From Paenibacillus marchantiophytorum (GTDB lineage Bacteria > Bacillota > Bacilli > Paenibacillales > NBRC-103111): a stretch of 64,000 bases of DNA. The DNA lies in contig NZ_BMHE01000033.1 of assembly GCF_014640555.1 (NCBI RefSeq), positions 21,432-85,431 of the forward strand, in the 5' to 3' direction. Made by a program: the position numbers and the translations under genes. The notes under the pieces were generated by a model. That model was given only the letters and a program-made list of their open reading frames with translations, searched no databases and was not told where the DNA came from. This document shows, in pieces, positions 1 through 8,614 of this stretch; positions within the stretch are counted from its first letter, which is position 1; every line of letters starts with the position of its first letter.

Positions 1-429
1 GGTATTAGTTCTGCACAAACGGATGCATCCGGTAATGGTGGAGTAACGTTCCAAATTGGTGCTAATAAAGGTCAAACTCTCCAATTCGGAATTGGTGACA
101 TGCGTTCCGCAGCACTAGGAGTTGCTGGTGTAGACATCACTACCTCTGCAACTGCTTCCAATGCGTTGACTCAGTTAGATACTGCTATTAAAAATGTTTC
201 CTCACAACGTTCCAAAATGGGTGCTGTTCAAAACCGTTTGGAGCACACGATCAATAACTTGCAAACAGCTTCTGAGAACTTGACTGCAGCTGAATCACGT
301 ATCCGTGACGTAGACATGGCGAAAGAAATGATGGATTTCACTAAAAACAACATTCTTTCTCAAGCAGCTCAAGCAATGTTGGCTCAAGCTAACCAACAAC
401 CACAAGGTGTTCTTCAATTGCTACGTTAA
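1..429 (+). CDS. hag: flagellin, C-terminal part (truncated by window edge)
   Basis: The frame is open from base 1 to the stop at 427-429, giving the last 142 residues of a flagellin. The C-terminal D0/D1 helical region is recognisable: the segment reading SQRSKMGAVQNRLEHTINNL, then ENLTAAESRIRDVDMAKEM, and a glutamine-rich end finishing LLR. In the family this region packs inside the filament and carries the export and chaperone-binding surface. The internal ATG at 100 is not a gene start; the gene begins upstream of the window. It is followed by a strong terminator and then by flaG-fliD-fliS-fliT, so it is probably its own transcript. Confidence 0.95.
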   Translation, partial: GISSAQTDASGNGGVTFQIGANKGQTLQFGIGDMRSAALGVAGVDITTSATASNALTQLDTAIKNVSSQRSKMGAVQNRLEHTINNLQTASENLTAAESRIRDVDMAKEMMDFTKNNILSQAAQAMLAQANQQPQGVLQLLR

Positions 430-437
430 GTTATAAC

Positions 438-475
438 AAAAAGGGATTTCGGTTTAACCGAAATCCCTTTTTTAG
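438..475 (+). terminator. hag terminator
   Basis: A near-perfect inverted repeat (AAAGGGATTTCGGTT and its complement) is followed by a T run directly after the flagellin stop. This is a strong intrinsic terminator. Confidence 0.92.
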
Positions 476-538
476 TTATATTTATATCTGAGGTAAATAC
501 AATGCGACAGGTGGTATAAACATTGTGATAAGAAAAAT

Positions 539-1193
539 GAGTGCATTAGTGCAGGATGGAATATTGAGATTGATCGCAAAACTTAAAAATATAGTAAAAT
601 TAGAGAGATACTTCGTCAACACGGATTATCGAATCTTTTATTAATAAGAAATCTTGGAAGCTCATCTGATGAAAATTATGCAAAAATCTTAATGACTGAA
701 GATAAAAGGTGTCCATTCCTAGATTCCGAAAAATTATGCGGTATACAAAAAAAGGTGAAGATTACCTATCGGCTACATGCTTCAGAGTTTCCACTATACA
801 ATAACAAAATTGATGGAGTTATAGAGCAGTCGGGCACGATGTCGTGTCCAGAAATAGCAAGACTAGCCCTTCTTAGATACAAGAAACCTCCAACTGAACA
901 ATAAAAATAAAATACTACCTATTTTTGGGATATATGCATTTTTTCAAGAGAAAACACAATTAAAACAATATAACGAGATTAATGGGGTAATAATTAAATA
1001 TACAAATCTAACTTTATTAAGATTTCAGGGCGGTAATTTTAATCAAAGATTTTTAGAGTGTTATGCAGAGAATAATTATCAAGAAGCATATAATGGTTTA
1101 TATTTGCCATTCATGTCTAGTCGGGAATATATATTAGAAAATTATCATGTTAATTATATATATAAGAATATGTTTCCAATTTGGAGTATTTAA
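539..1193 (+). pseudogene. fliB: decayed flagellin lysine-N-methylase (FliB) gene
   Basis: Fragments of one protein family lie in order but in broken frames. At 551-583 the frame reads AGWNIEIDRKT, then a stop at 584-586 where FliB has tyrosine. The same frame continues through DENYAKI to CPFLDSEKLCGIQ (about 707-745) and EQSGTMSCPEIARLALL, ending at 904. Further on, WDICIF (about 929) and ECYAEN, EYILENYHVNYIYKNMFP (about 1060-1180) appear. FliB methylates lysines on flagellin and carries an N-terminal cysteine cluster; here that cluster is partly missing (CISAGW at about 542-559). The 70-residue open frame 692-904 is only the best-preserved piece. Its place right after hag fits the family's usual neighbourhood. 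Non-functional as read. Confidence 0.8.
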
Positions 1194-1322
1194 ATGACGT
1201 CATGAAAATACTTAGTAAGAATCAATATACGAGTATGTCATATATGGAAATTTTAATCAGAAACTAATAAATACTGTGTTCTTTTAAACCGAGCAAATCA
1301 TGAAAAATATTTTTGAAAATTC

Positions 1323-1350
1323 TAATATAAATAGTTCCTCCTTCCGATAT
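1323..1350 (+). promoter_or_regulatory. possible sigma-D type promoter before flaG
   Basis: TCCGATAT at 1343-1350 resembles the sigma-D -10 (GCCGATAT). A partial -35 TAAT lies at 1323-1326, 16 bases upstream; a full TAAA at 1328 is spaced too closely. Plausible for a late flagellar operon but weak. Confidence 0.3.
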
Positions 1351-1388
1351 AAAAGATATATGTATATCTTCGGATGGGGGTTTATTCT

Positions 1389-1802
1389 ATGAGTATCAAT
1401 AGCCCAATTGGTGGGTTTGGTAATTCTGGCGGAGACAGCAGGCCGGTTTCTGAACCAGTTAAGGTTCACAAAGTGGATGAGATCGGGACAAATAATGCAG
1501 CAGCATTTATTGCATCCAGTATAACGAATACCTCTGAACTCAAACAAGCGGAGATGCAAGGAGAAAATGTGACGATTAGTGATGCTCAGGTAGTAAAAGC
1601 TATCGAACATGCAATCAAAGCAATTCAGGGCCGAACGACATCACTCGAATTCTCTATTCATCAAAAAACAAAGTTGATCTCAGTCAAAGTATTAGATAAA
1701 GATACGGGTGAAACTATTCGTGAGATTCCACCGGAAAAGAGTTTAGACTTTGTCGCAAAGCTTTGGCAAATGGCTGGAATTCTGGTAGACGAAAAGAGAT
1801 AA
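1389..1802 (+). CDS. flaG: FlaG family protein
   Basis: 137 residues. The conserved C-terminal FlaG domain is clear: a central helix, then SIHQKTKLISVKVLDKDTGE and a final REIPPEKSLDFVAKLWQMAG segment. The N-terminal 50 residues are low-complexity. FlaG proteins influence filament length in several bacteria, though the mechanism is not settled. The start at 1389 is chosen because GGGGG lies 8 bases upstream; the in-frame ATG at 1374 overlaps that ribosome site. The gene leads a flaG-fliD-fliS-fliT cluster as in B. subtilis (yvyC-fliD). Confidence 0.88.
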   Translation: MSINSPIGGFGNSGGDSRPVSEPVKVHKVDEIGTNNAAAFIASSITNTSELKQAEMQGENVTISDAQVVKAIEHAIKAIQGRTTSLEFSIHQKTKLISVKVLDKDTGETIREIPPEKSLDFVAKLWQMAGILVDEKR

Positions 1803-1825
1803 AATAAGAGCAATGAGGTGAAAGT

Positions 1826-3733
1826 ATGGTAACTCGTTTAAGTGGTTTCTCGAATTCCGGTATTGATATCGACGATACAGTTAAAAAGCTAATGAAAGCT
1901 GCTAAAATTCCGCAAGATAAATTGAAACAGCAAAAGCAATTATTAGAGTGGCAACGTGATGATTATCGTGCGATCAATACGAAAATTTTGACTTTTCGTA
2001 GTGCAGCTTCTGATATGACTCGTCAAGCGGCATTTCAGACTAAAAAGTCGACTTCGGCCGATGATAGTGTAGTTTCGGTGACTTCAACGGCTACAGCTCC
2101 AGAAGGAATCTATTCTATTAAGGTTAACAAATTGGCAACTTCAGCCTCAGTGACATCGGAAGCCGTTGGCAAGTCATCAGATAAGGCACTGCTCAATACG
2201 ATTGACGCAGCCTTCACCAAAGCAGCAACGTTGTCGATTGGTGGAGAAAAGGGTACGGCTACTGTGGTCATAAAGCCAACCGATACGATTGCTGGCTTAG
2301 TGGCTGCAGTTAACGGTAAAACAAGCACAACAGGTGTAACGATGAGTTATGATTCTACATTAGACAAATTCTTCTTTGCCTCTTCATCAACAGGCAGTAA
2401 AGCAGGCATAGATTTAAAAATGGACAGTGAAGAGAACGGCCATAATCTCCTAACGTCTGTAATGAAGCTTACAGCAGCTTCAACACCACTATCAACAGAC
2501 GTGGTAGATAAAGCTAAAGTAATTACTGGTACGCAAGCTTTTGCAACGGGTTCTGCTACATTAATAGATGGTTCAATGGCAACGCCTCAGAAATTTCATA
2601 TGGAAGCTAACGGTCAGATATTGGATTTCGATGTTAGTAAAACAACAACAGTAGGTCAGTTAATTGACCAAATTAACAGCTCTGATATTGGTAAATCTGG
2701 TGTGTCTGCTTATCTAGATAAGAATAACAAGCTTGCTTTTAATAATCCCGATAAGACTAAGCCGGTTACATTTACAGACGGTACTAGTGATGCTTACAAT
2801 TTACTTGATAAGCTAGGGGTTAAAACACCGACTGAAACTACGGATTTAGACTTTTCATCGTTTAAAATTACCGGTCAAAAAGCGGAAGTAGAATTTAATG
2901 GTGCAACTGCTCAGTATGATACCAATACTTTCTCTATTAGCGGTATGAATATTACCATTAAGAAAGCCCAGGCTACAGGTGCGACTGCCGTTAATATCAC
3001 GAATACTCGTGATGTGGATACTGTCTTTAACTCTATCAAATCTTTTGTTGACAAATACAATGAATTAATAGATACAGTAAACACAAAATTAACAGAGAAG
3101 AAGTATAAAGACTTTACACCTCTTACGGATGATCAACGTACGGCTATGAAGGATGATCAAATTACGACTTGGGAAGCTAAAGCAAAAAGTGGAACTCTTC
3201 GCAGTGATTCGTTGCTAACTAGCGGGTTATCTTCTTTTAGATCTGCTTTCTCAAGTGCCATCGAGGGACTGCCAGTAGGAAACGCCAAAACGTTATCCCA
3301 AATTGGTATCTCCACTGCAAACATCAGTGGTACTAGCGTTTCAGGCAGTTATCTTGAGAACGGTAAAATTTATATCGACGAGGATAAACTGAAGAAAGCA
3401 ATTGCCGAGAAACCGGACGAAGTTATGGCATTATTTATAGCTAATGATGGAGTGAAGGAAACGGATAAAGGCGATGGCTTGGCTAGGCGCTTATCCGATA
3501 AAGCAGATGCTTTGTTTAAAAATATTTCGGCTAAAGCAGGAATAACGAGCAGTGTAGATACAAGTTACCTAATGGGCAAGACCTTAAAAGATATGAACAA
3601 GCGTATTGATAATTTCAACGATAAATTGGAAGATCTTGAAAAACGTTACTATAATCAATTCACATCCATGGAAAAGTACATGAATCAAATGCAAGCACAA
3701 AGTGCGAATTTAACCAAACAAATGGGCGGCTAA
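1826..3733 (+). CDS. fliD: flagellar filament cap protein FliD
   Basis: 635 residues. The N-terminal FliD domain begins RLSGFSNSGIDIDDTVKKLM, followed by an amphipathic segment typical of the cap's D0/D1 region. The middle is a variable beta-rich region. The C-terminal FliD domain (about residues 390-635) contains VFNSIKSFVDKYNELI and LRSDSLL, and ends in a heptad-like helix with DFNDKLEDLEKRYYNQFTSM. FliD caps the growing filament and helps flagellin fold at the tip. The ribosome site GAGGTG precedes the ATG. It is longer than B. subtilis FliD because of the middle region. fliS starts 34 bases downstream. Confidence 0.95.
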   Translation: MVTRLSGFSNSGIDIDDTVKKLMKAAKIPQDKLKQQKQLLEWQRDDYRAINTKILTFRSAASDMTRQAAFQTKKSTSADDSVVSVTSTATAPEGIYSIKVNKLATSASVTSEAVGKSSDKALLNTIDAAFTKAATLSIGGEKGTATVVIKPTDTIAGLVAAVNGKTSTTGVTMSYDSTLDKFFFASSSTGSKAGIDLKMDSEENGHNLLTSVMKLTAASTPLSTDVVDKAKVITGTQAFATGSATLIDGSMATPQKFHMEANGQILDFDVSKTTTVGQLIDQINSSDIGKSGVSAYLDKNNKLAFNNPDKTKPVTFTDGTSDAYNLLDKLGVKTPTETTDLDFSSFKITGQKAEVEFNGATAQYDTNTFSISGMNITIKKAQATGATAVNITNTRDVDTVFNSIKSFVDKYNELIDTVNTKLTEKKYKDFTPLTDDQRTAMKDDQITTWEAKAKSGTLRSDSLLTSGLSSFRSAFSSAIEGLPVGNAKTLSQIGISTANISGTSVSGSYLENGKIYIDEDKLKKAIAEKPDEVMALFIANDGVKETDKGDGLARRLSDKADALFKNISAKAGITSSVDTSYLMGKTLKDMNKRIDNFNDKLEDLEKRYYNQFTSMEKYMNQMQAQSANLTKQMGG

Positions 3734-3767
3734 TAAGAGTCCTACTTTAAACTAGGGGGAAATAACC

Positions 3768-4181
3768 ATGATTCAAGCCCAACGCAATAAATACTTGGAG
3801 AATACGGTACAAACGGCAAGCCCAGCACAGTTATTAATTATGCTTTGTGATGGAGCCATTCGATTTTGCCGTGCAAGTATTGAGGCTTTGAAAAGTAACA
3901 ACTACCAGGACGCTAACACCAACCTAGTCAAGGTACAGGACATTATTAGCGAGTTCTCTATTACGATTGATCGTAATGCTCCAATCTCAGGGGATTTGCT
4001 GAAGCTGTATGAATATTTCACGCATCGACTGATTGAAGCAAATATGAAGAAGTCGACAGAGCCTGCTGAAGAGGTTCTAGGTTATCTTGTCCAATTGAAA
4101 GAAACTTGGATGCAAGCTGCTAGACAAGCCAATGGAAGCGGGGCATCAGCCTCAACGCCAACCGGAGCTTCTTATGGATAG
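3768..4181 (+). CDS. fliS: flagellar export chaperone FliS
   Basis: 137 residues, a usual FliS length. The family opening YLENTVQTASPAQLLIMLCDGAIRF is present, followed by the helical bundle with YEYFTHRLIEANMKK and a C-terminal EETW-type helix (YLVQLKETWMQA). FliS binds the C-terminal helices of flagellin in the cytoplasm and prevents early polymerisation. AGGGGGA lies just upstream of the start. Its last 8 bases overlap the start of the next gene, indicating translational coupling. Confidence 0.95.
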   Translation: MIQAQRNKYLENTVQTASPAQLLIMLCDGAIRFCRASIEALKSNNYQDANTNLVKVQDIISEFSITIDRNAPISGDLLKLYEYFTHRLIEANMKKSTEPAEEVLGYLVQLKETWMQAARQANGSGASASTPTGASYG

Positions 4182-4509
4182 GCTGGTAACAGATCTTGAG
4201 CAGCTTACGCAACAAGGATTAGCGGAGCTAGTGACGATGGATGCTGAGCGTCTTGGGGCATTTATGGAGCAGCGAAGTAACATTATGACGGCACTTTTAC
4301 AAGTTACTTCTACTTCGACGAATAAAGAGGCTTACAAGGATCGTATTCAAGCTGTTCTAAGTCTAGATCCCATATTTCTTCGTAAGTTGGAACAATTTCG
4401 TGATGAGGCAAGCTCTCAGCTGACCAAGTTAGACACAGGCAAGATCCAACGCAACGCCTACGACACCCATTACGACCCAGAAAGCTATTTTTTCGATCGA
4501 AAAAAATAA
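4174..4509 (+). CDS. fliT: FliT-like flagellar protein
   Basis: 111 residues, mostly helical, starting at the ATG inside the fliS stop region (CGGAG 6 bases upstream). A longer reading from 4132 would sit wholly inside fliS and has no ribosome site. Sequence similarity to FliT is low, as is normal for this family; the call rests mainly on position, size and helical character. FliT acts as the export chaperone for FliD. A terminator follows immediately, closing the flagellar cluster. Confidence 0.7.
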   Translation: MDRLVTDLEQLTQQGLAELVTMDAERLGAFMEQRSNIMTALLQVTSTSTNKEAYKDRIQAVLSLDPIFLRKLEQFRDEASSQLTKLDTGKIQRNAYDTHYDPESYFFDRKK

Positions 4510-4517
4510 GATACACA

Positions 4518-4546
4518 AAACCTCTTGCCGCGGCAAGGGGTTTTTA
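4518..4546 (+). terminator. terminator of the flaG-fliD-fliS-fliT cluster
   Basis: CCTCTTGCC and GGCAAGGGG form a GC-rich hairpin at 4521-4540, followed by TTTTT. Confidence 0.85.
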
Positions 4547-4570
4547 CTTTTCTCCCTGTATTCAAGCTTC

Positions 4571-4753
4571 TGTGGACAAAAGCATTCAACAAAATTAGGC
4601 TTGTGTATAAATCAACCCAAAAGAGCCTTGCTTATTCCCTAGACTTATTTCTCTATCCTGTGGATAATGTGCACAAACCTGTGTATAACTTTGTTAATAA
4701 AGTGTAAATAAGCCCGCCACGACAAGTTTCTACAAATTTCTCACTTATCCACG
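4571..4753. other. cluster of DnaA-box-like 9-mers
   Basis: The gene-free stretch between fliT and the cold-shock gene carries three full matches to TGTGNATAA (4602-4610, 4659-4667, 4680-4688). It also has a one-mismatch copy TGTGGACAA at 4571-4579 and a reverse copy TTATCCACG at 4745-4753. The consensus is the well-known DnaA box. Spacing is irregular. No replication gene is adjacent, so this is more like a chromosomal DnaA-binding cluster than an origin. The binding itself is inferred. Confidence 0.6.
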
Positions 4754-4805
4754 ACTTGTATATACGCGAATTTTCTAAATATTTAATTTATTGTTAAGTT
4801 TGAAA

Positions 4806-4835
4806 TTGACAGGTCAAGCGCAGGGGTGATATAGT
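4806..4835 (+). promoter_or_regulatory. sigma-A promoter of the cold-shock gene
   Basis: TTGACA at 4806-4811 and TATAGT at 4830-4835 with an 18-base spacer. The leader to the start codon is about 45 bases. Confidence 0.7.
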
Positions 4836-4883
4836 CGAAAAGTAAGGGCTTACATTTTTTAAGACGAAGGGATTGTGTACGTT

Positions 4884-5081
4884 ATGCAAGGTAAAGTGAA
4901 ATGGTTTAACGCGGAAAAAGGTTATGGTTTCATTGAACGTGAAGATGGTGGGGATGTGTTCGTGCATTTCTCAGCGATTCAATCTGAAGGGTTCAAAACG
5001 CTGGACGAAGGTCAAGCCGTTGAGTTTGACATCGTAGAAGGCGCACGCGGACCACAAGCAGCTAATGTAAGCAGACTATAA
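4884..5081 (+). CDS. csp: cold shock protein, CspA/CspB family
   Basis: 65 residues with a single OB-fold cold-shock domain. RNP1 KGYGFIE and RNP2 VFVHF are both intact, and the protein opens MQGKVKWFNAEKG. Such proteins bind single-stranded RNA and DNA and loosen mRNA structure. A GTG at 4875 is in frame, but homology favours the ATG at 4884. The gene has its own promoter and terminator, so it is monocistronic. Confidence 0.95.
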   Translation: MQGKVKWFNAEKGYGFIEREDGGDVFVHFSAIQSEGFKTLDEGQAVEFDIVEGARGPQAANVSRL

Positions 5082-5120
5082 CCATTCGGTACGAGGTACC
5101 GCTTGTATACATCTAAGAGC

Positions 5121-5154
5121 ACACTCTAGGGAATACTCCTAGGGTGTTTTTTTT
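5121..5154 (+). terminator. csp terminator
   Basis: ACACTCTAGG pairs with CCTAGGGTGT around a 7-base loop, followed by a run of eight T. Confidence 0.9.
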
Positions 5155-5175
5155 GCACAGCTTAGCGCGGAATTT

Positions 5176-5205
5176 AAAGGAATTATGAAGATGAGGGTGG
5201 AATGT
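5176..5205 (+). promoter_or_regulatory. sigma-H type promoter of hpf
   Basis: AAAGGAATT at 5176-5184 fits the sigma-H -35 (RnAGGAwWW). GTGGAATGT at 5197-5205 fits the -10 (RnnGAATww, one mismatch) with a 12-base spacer. B. subtilis hpf (yvyD) is known to be transcribed by sigma-H and sigma-B. A TATACT at 5208-5213 could be a weak extra -10 element. Confidence 0.6.
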
Positions 5206-5240
5206 AGTATACTGTAAGTAAGGAAGGGAGATGTTTAACT

Positions 5241-5789
5241 ATGATGATTAGCATACGCGGAGAACACCTTGAAGTAACTGAAGCCCTTAGGGACTATGTG
5301 GACAAGAAATTGACCAGACTTGAGAGGTATTTTGAAGCCCCCCTTACATCTGATGTACAAGTGAAATTAAGTGTGATTAAAGGGCTGCAATCCATTGAGG
5401 TTAGCATTCCACTGACGGGCGTGCTGCTCCGAGCTGAGGAACGCAATACAGATATGTATGCTTCCATTGATTTAGTTGTGGACAAGTTGGAACGTCAAAT
5501 TCGCAAACACAAAACGAAAACGAACCGCAAAATTCGCCAAGATGGCGGGAAGCGTGACCTATTTAAAGTCGAAACTTCTGCTGTCACCTATGTGGATGAG
5601 GAAGAAGATTTTGAATTGGTTCGGAACAAACGCTTTGATTTGAAACCGATGGATGTGGAAGAAGCGATTCTTCAAATGAACATGGTTGGGCATAGCTTCT
5701 TTGTTTTCTCCAATATGGACACAGACACGGTAAATGTCGTTTATAAACGCAACGATGGTAAATACGGACTTATAGAGCCAGCTATTTAA
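5241..5789 (+). CDS. hpf: long-form ribosome hibernation promoting factor
   Basis: 182 residues. The N-terminal S30AE/YfiA domain (about 1-105) opens MISIRGEHLEVTEALRDYV. The C-terminal dimerisation domain (about 125-182) contains KPMDVEEAILQMNMVGHSFFVF. This two-domain long form pairs 70S ribosomes into inactive 100S dimers in stationary phase or starvation. The ribosome site AAGGAAGGGAG is strong. The sigma-H-like promoter upstream suits growth-transition control. It sits before secA as in B. subtilis. Confidence 0.95.
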   Translation: MMISIRGEHLEVTEALRDYVDKKLTRLERYFEAPLTSDVQVKLSVIKGLQSIEVSIPLTGVLLRAEERNTDMYASIDLVVDKLERQIRKHKTKTNRKIRQDGGKRDLFKVETSAVTYVDEEEDFELVRNKRFDLKPMDVEEAILQMNMVGHSFFVFSNMDTDTVNVVYKRNDGKYGLIEPAI

Positions 5790-5821
5790 GAAGTTTAGCC
5801 CTTATACTTTCCCCTAAAATG

Positions 5822-5856
5822 AGCTTGATTCGATTCTGTCGAATTAAGCTTTTTTA
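5822..5856 (+). terminator. hpf terminator
   Basis: AGCTTGATTCGA pairs with TCGAATTAAGCT (one G-T wobble) followed by TTTTTT. Confidence 0.85.
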
Positions 5857-5960
5857 TATGCATTCATTTTAAACTTCGAATCAATACTACTTAAATAAGC
5901 AAGAAGCTGATCTTTTTACAGGATATGGACAGTTTATAAGTAAGTAGGCATGAGCGTTTG

Positions 5961-5990
5961 TTGCGGCAAGGCTGTCAAAAGTGGTACAAT
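5961..5990 (+). promoter_or_regulatory. probable secA promoter
   Basis: TTGCGG at 5961-5966 and TACAAT at 5985-5990 with an 18-base spacer and a TGG just before the -10. Confidence 0.5.
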
Positions 5991-6025
5991 TTAAGGATAC
6001 GAATGCAATAGAAAGGGGTTCACCG

Positions 6026-8545
6026 ATGCTAGGACTAGTGAAGAAAATTTTTGGTGATTCCAATGAACGGGAAATTAAACGGATGGTTAAAGCTGTTGAT
6101 TACATCAATGAGCTTGAGGCTACTATTAAGCCGCTATCCGATGAAGAATTAAGAGGCAAGACAGTTGAGTTCAGAAACCGCTTGGAAAAAGGCGAGGAAC
6201 TGGACGATTTGCTGCCTGAAGCTTTTGCTGTTGTTAGAGAAGCGGGTTTGCGTGTACTAGGTAAACGTCATTATGATGTTCAACTTATCGGAGGTATGGT
6301 GCTGCATGAAGGCCGTATCGCGGAGATGCGAACAGGGGAAGGGAAAACGCTCGTAGGAACGCTCCCTGTATATTTGAACGCTTTGCTTGGCAAAGGGGTT
6401 CATGTGGTTACGGTCAATGACTATTTGGCACAGCGGGATAGCGGCGAAATGGGCCAGATCTATGAGTTCCTTGGTTTGACGGTTGGGGTAAATCTGCATG
6501 ATTTATCTCACGAAGAGAAACAAGCTGCTTATGCTTGTGATATTACGTATGGAACGAATAACGAATATGGTTTCGACTATCTTCGTGACAACATGGTGCT
6601 TTACAAAGAGCAAATGGTTCAGCGGCCGCTTTATTTTGCGGTTATCGATGAGGTTGATTCCATCCTGGTCGATGAGGCGAGAACACCGTTGATTATTTCC
6701 GGACAAGCTGCGAAGTCTACGGATTTGTATTACGCGGCTGACCGTTTCGTGAGCACTTTGAAAGTAGAAGAAGATTACACAATAGATATTAAAGTGCGTT
6801 CCGTAGCTCTTACTGAAGAAGGGGTAGCTAAATCGGAGCGTGCATTCGGCATTGAGAACTTATTCGATCATCAGAATGTGAATATTAATCATCACGTGAC
6901 CCAAGGGCTTAAAGCACGTTTCATTATGAAACGCGATGTGGATTATGTGGTACAAGATGACGAAGTCATGATTGTTGATGAATTTACAGGCCGTATTATG
7001 ACAGGCCGTCGTTATAGCGATGGGCTGCATCAGGCGATTGAAGCCAAAGAGCAGCTGCAAGTTCAGAATGAGAGCATGACGCTGGCAACGATTACGTTCC
7101 AGAACTATTTCCGGATGTACCGCAAGCTGGCGGGGATGACGGGGACAGCGAAGACGGAAGAGGAAGAGCTCAAGAAGATTTATGGTCTTGAAGTTATCAT
7201 TGTTCCGACGAACCGTCCGATGATTCGTAAGGATATGCCGGATGTGGTGTACAAGTCAGAAATGGGTAAATTCAGAGCAGTTGTTGAGCAAATCTTAGAG
7301 CGCCATAAGCTGAATCAACCGGTTCTAGTCGGTACCGTTTCAATTGAGAATTCCGAGGTCTTATCGGATATGCTCAAGAAGAAAGGCGTTCAGCACAAAG
7401 TATTGAATGCGAAGTATCATGCGGAGGAAGCTGAAATCGTAGCACGCGCAGGTCAACCGGGCTCTGTGACGATTGCGACGAACATGGCAGGCCGCGGTAC
7501 GGACATTGTGCTCGGTGAAGGCGTACATGACGCAGGCGGACTGCATATCATAGGTACAGAACGTCATGAAAGCAGACGGATCGATAACCAGCTGCGCGGA
7601 CGCGCAGGCCGTCAAGGCGACCCTGGTTCTTCCCAGTTCTACCTCTCCCTAGAGGATGAACTGATGAAACGCTTCGGCGCGGAGAATATCATGGCGATGA
7701 TGGACCGCCTCGGGATGGAAGAAGATCAACCGATCGAGAGCAAATTAATTTCCCGCGCAGTAGAATCGGCGCAAAAACGCGTAGAGGGCAACAACTTCGA
7801 CGTGCGTAAAGTCGTTCTTCAATACGATGATGTAATGAACCAACAGCGTGGTATTATCTATAAACAACGTCGCGAGCTTCTGGAGTCCGACAACATTCGT
7901 GAAGTTATTGAAGGTATGATTACTTCTGTGATTGAGCGCGTGGTGAAAGCGCACTGTCCCGAAGAGCAGATTCCGGAAGAGTGGGAAGTTCAAGAAGTGG
8001 CTAACTTCGTGAACAACAATTTGCTGCATGATGATGCACAAATTACGGATCAAGATCTATGGGGCAAAGAGCAAGAAGAGGTTATTGAATTTATTCAAGC
8101 TCTTGTCAGCAAACGATACGACGAGCGTGAAGAAGAAATCGGCGCTGAATTCATGCGTGAATTCGAGAAGGTTGTCGCTCTTCGTGCGGTAGACAGCAAA
8201 TGGATGGATCATATTGATGCCATGGATCAGCTTCGCCAAGGTATCCACCTTCGTGCATACGGCGGTACGGATCCGCTTCGTGAATACCAATTTGAAGGTT
8301 TCGAAATGTTCCAAGAGATGATTGACAACATCCGCGAAGAAGTCGCGATGTATATCATGAAAGCTCACGTTCAAAGCAACCTGGAGCGCCAAGCGGTAGC
8401 CGAAGGTCAAGCGGTGGATACGAAGAACGAAGCTGGCGGCAAGAAACCACTGGTGCGCGGCGAAGAGCAGCGTATCGGGCGCAACGACCCATGTCCTTGC
8501 GGCAGCGGGAAGAAGTTCAAACAGTGCCATGGCCAAGGCAGCTAA
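6026..8545 (+). CDS. secA: preprotein translocase ATPase SecA
   Basis: 839 residues. SecA is the motor that pushes unfolded proteins through SecYEG. Walker A (MRTGEGKT, about residue 102) and the DEVD Walker B box (about 207) are intact. Later motifs TNMAGRGTDI and QLRGRAGRQGD belong to the second nucleotide-binding fold. The C-terminal zinc-binding SEC-C tail reads DPCPCGSGKKFKQCHG. The start at 6026 follows GAAAGGGG and gives the usual MLGLVKKIFG opening; an upstream in-frame codon at 5981 overlaps the promoter. prfB follows after 69 bases without a terminator, as in B. subtilis. Confidence 0.97.
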   Translation: MLGLVKKIFGDSNEREIKRMVKAVDYINELEATIKPLSDEELRGKTVEFRNRLEKGEELDDLLPEAFAVVREAGLRVLGKRHYDVQLIGGMVLHEGRIAEMRTGEGKTLVGTLPVYLNALLGKGVHVVTVNDYLAQRDSGEMGQIYEFLGLTVGVNLHDLSHEEKQAAYACDITYGTNNEYGFDYLRDNMVLYKEQMVQRPLYFAVIDEVDSILVDEARTPLIISGQAAKSTDLYYAADRFVSTLKVEEDYTIDIKVRSVALTEEGVAKSERAFGIENLFDHQNVNINHHVTQGLKARFIMKRDVDYVVQDDEVMIVDEFTGRIMTGRRYSDGLHQAIEAKEQLQVQNESMTLATITFQNYFRMYRKLAGMTGTAKTEEEELKKIYGLEVIIVPTNRPMIRKDMPDVVYKSEMGKFRAVVEQILERHKLNQPVLVGTVSIENSEVLSDMLKKKGVQHKVLNAKYHAEEAEIVARAGQPGSVTIATNMAGRGTDIVLGEGVHDAGGLHIIGTERHESRRIDNQLRGRAGRQGDPGSSQFYLSLEDELMKRFGAENIMAMMDRLGMEEDQPIESKLISRAVESAQKRVEGNNFDVRKVVLQYDDVMNQQRGIIYKQRRELLESDNIREVIEGMITSVIERVVKAHCPEEQIPEEWEVQEVANFVNNNLLHDDAQITDQDLWGKEQEEVIEFIQALVSKRYDEREEEIGAEFMREFEKVVALRAVDSKWMDHIDAMDQLRQGIHLRAYGGTDPLREYQFEGFEMFQEMIDNIREEVAMYIMKAHVQSNLERQAVAEGQAVDTKNEAGGKKPLVRGEEQRIGRNDPCPCGSGKKFKQCHGQGS

Positions 8546-8614
8546 GCAGGATTACCCGGCTGCGGCTAATTAACCCGAATTGCAGGGGCACAAGAGAATA
8601 AAGAGGTGTAAGAC

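Noticed and set aside
4571..4753. Chromosomal replication origin
   Set aside because: No dnaA, dnaN or other origin-linked genes and no clear AT-rich unwinding element next to the boxes; surrounding genes are flagellar and cold-shock genes.
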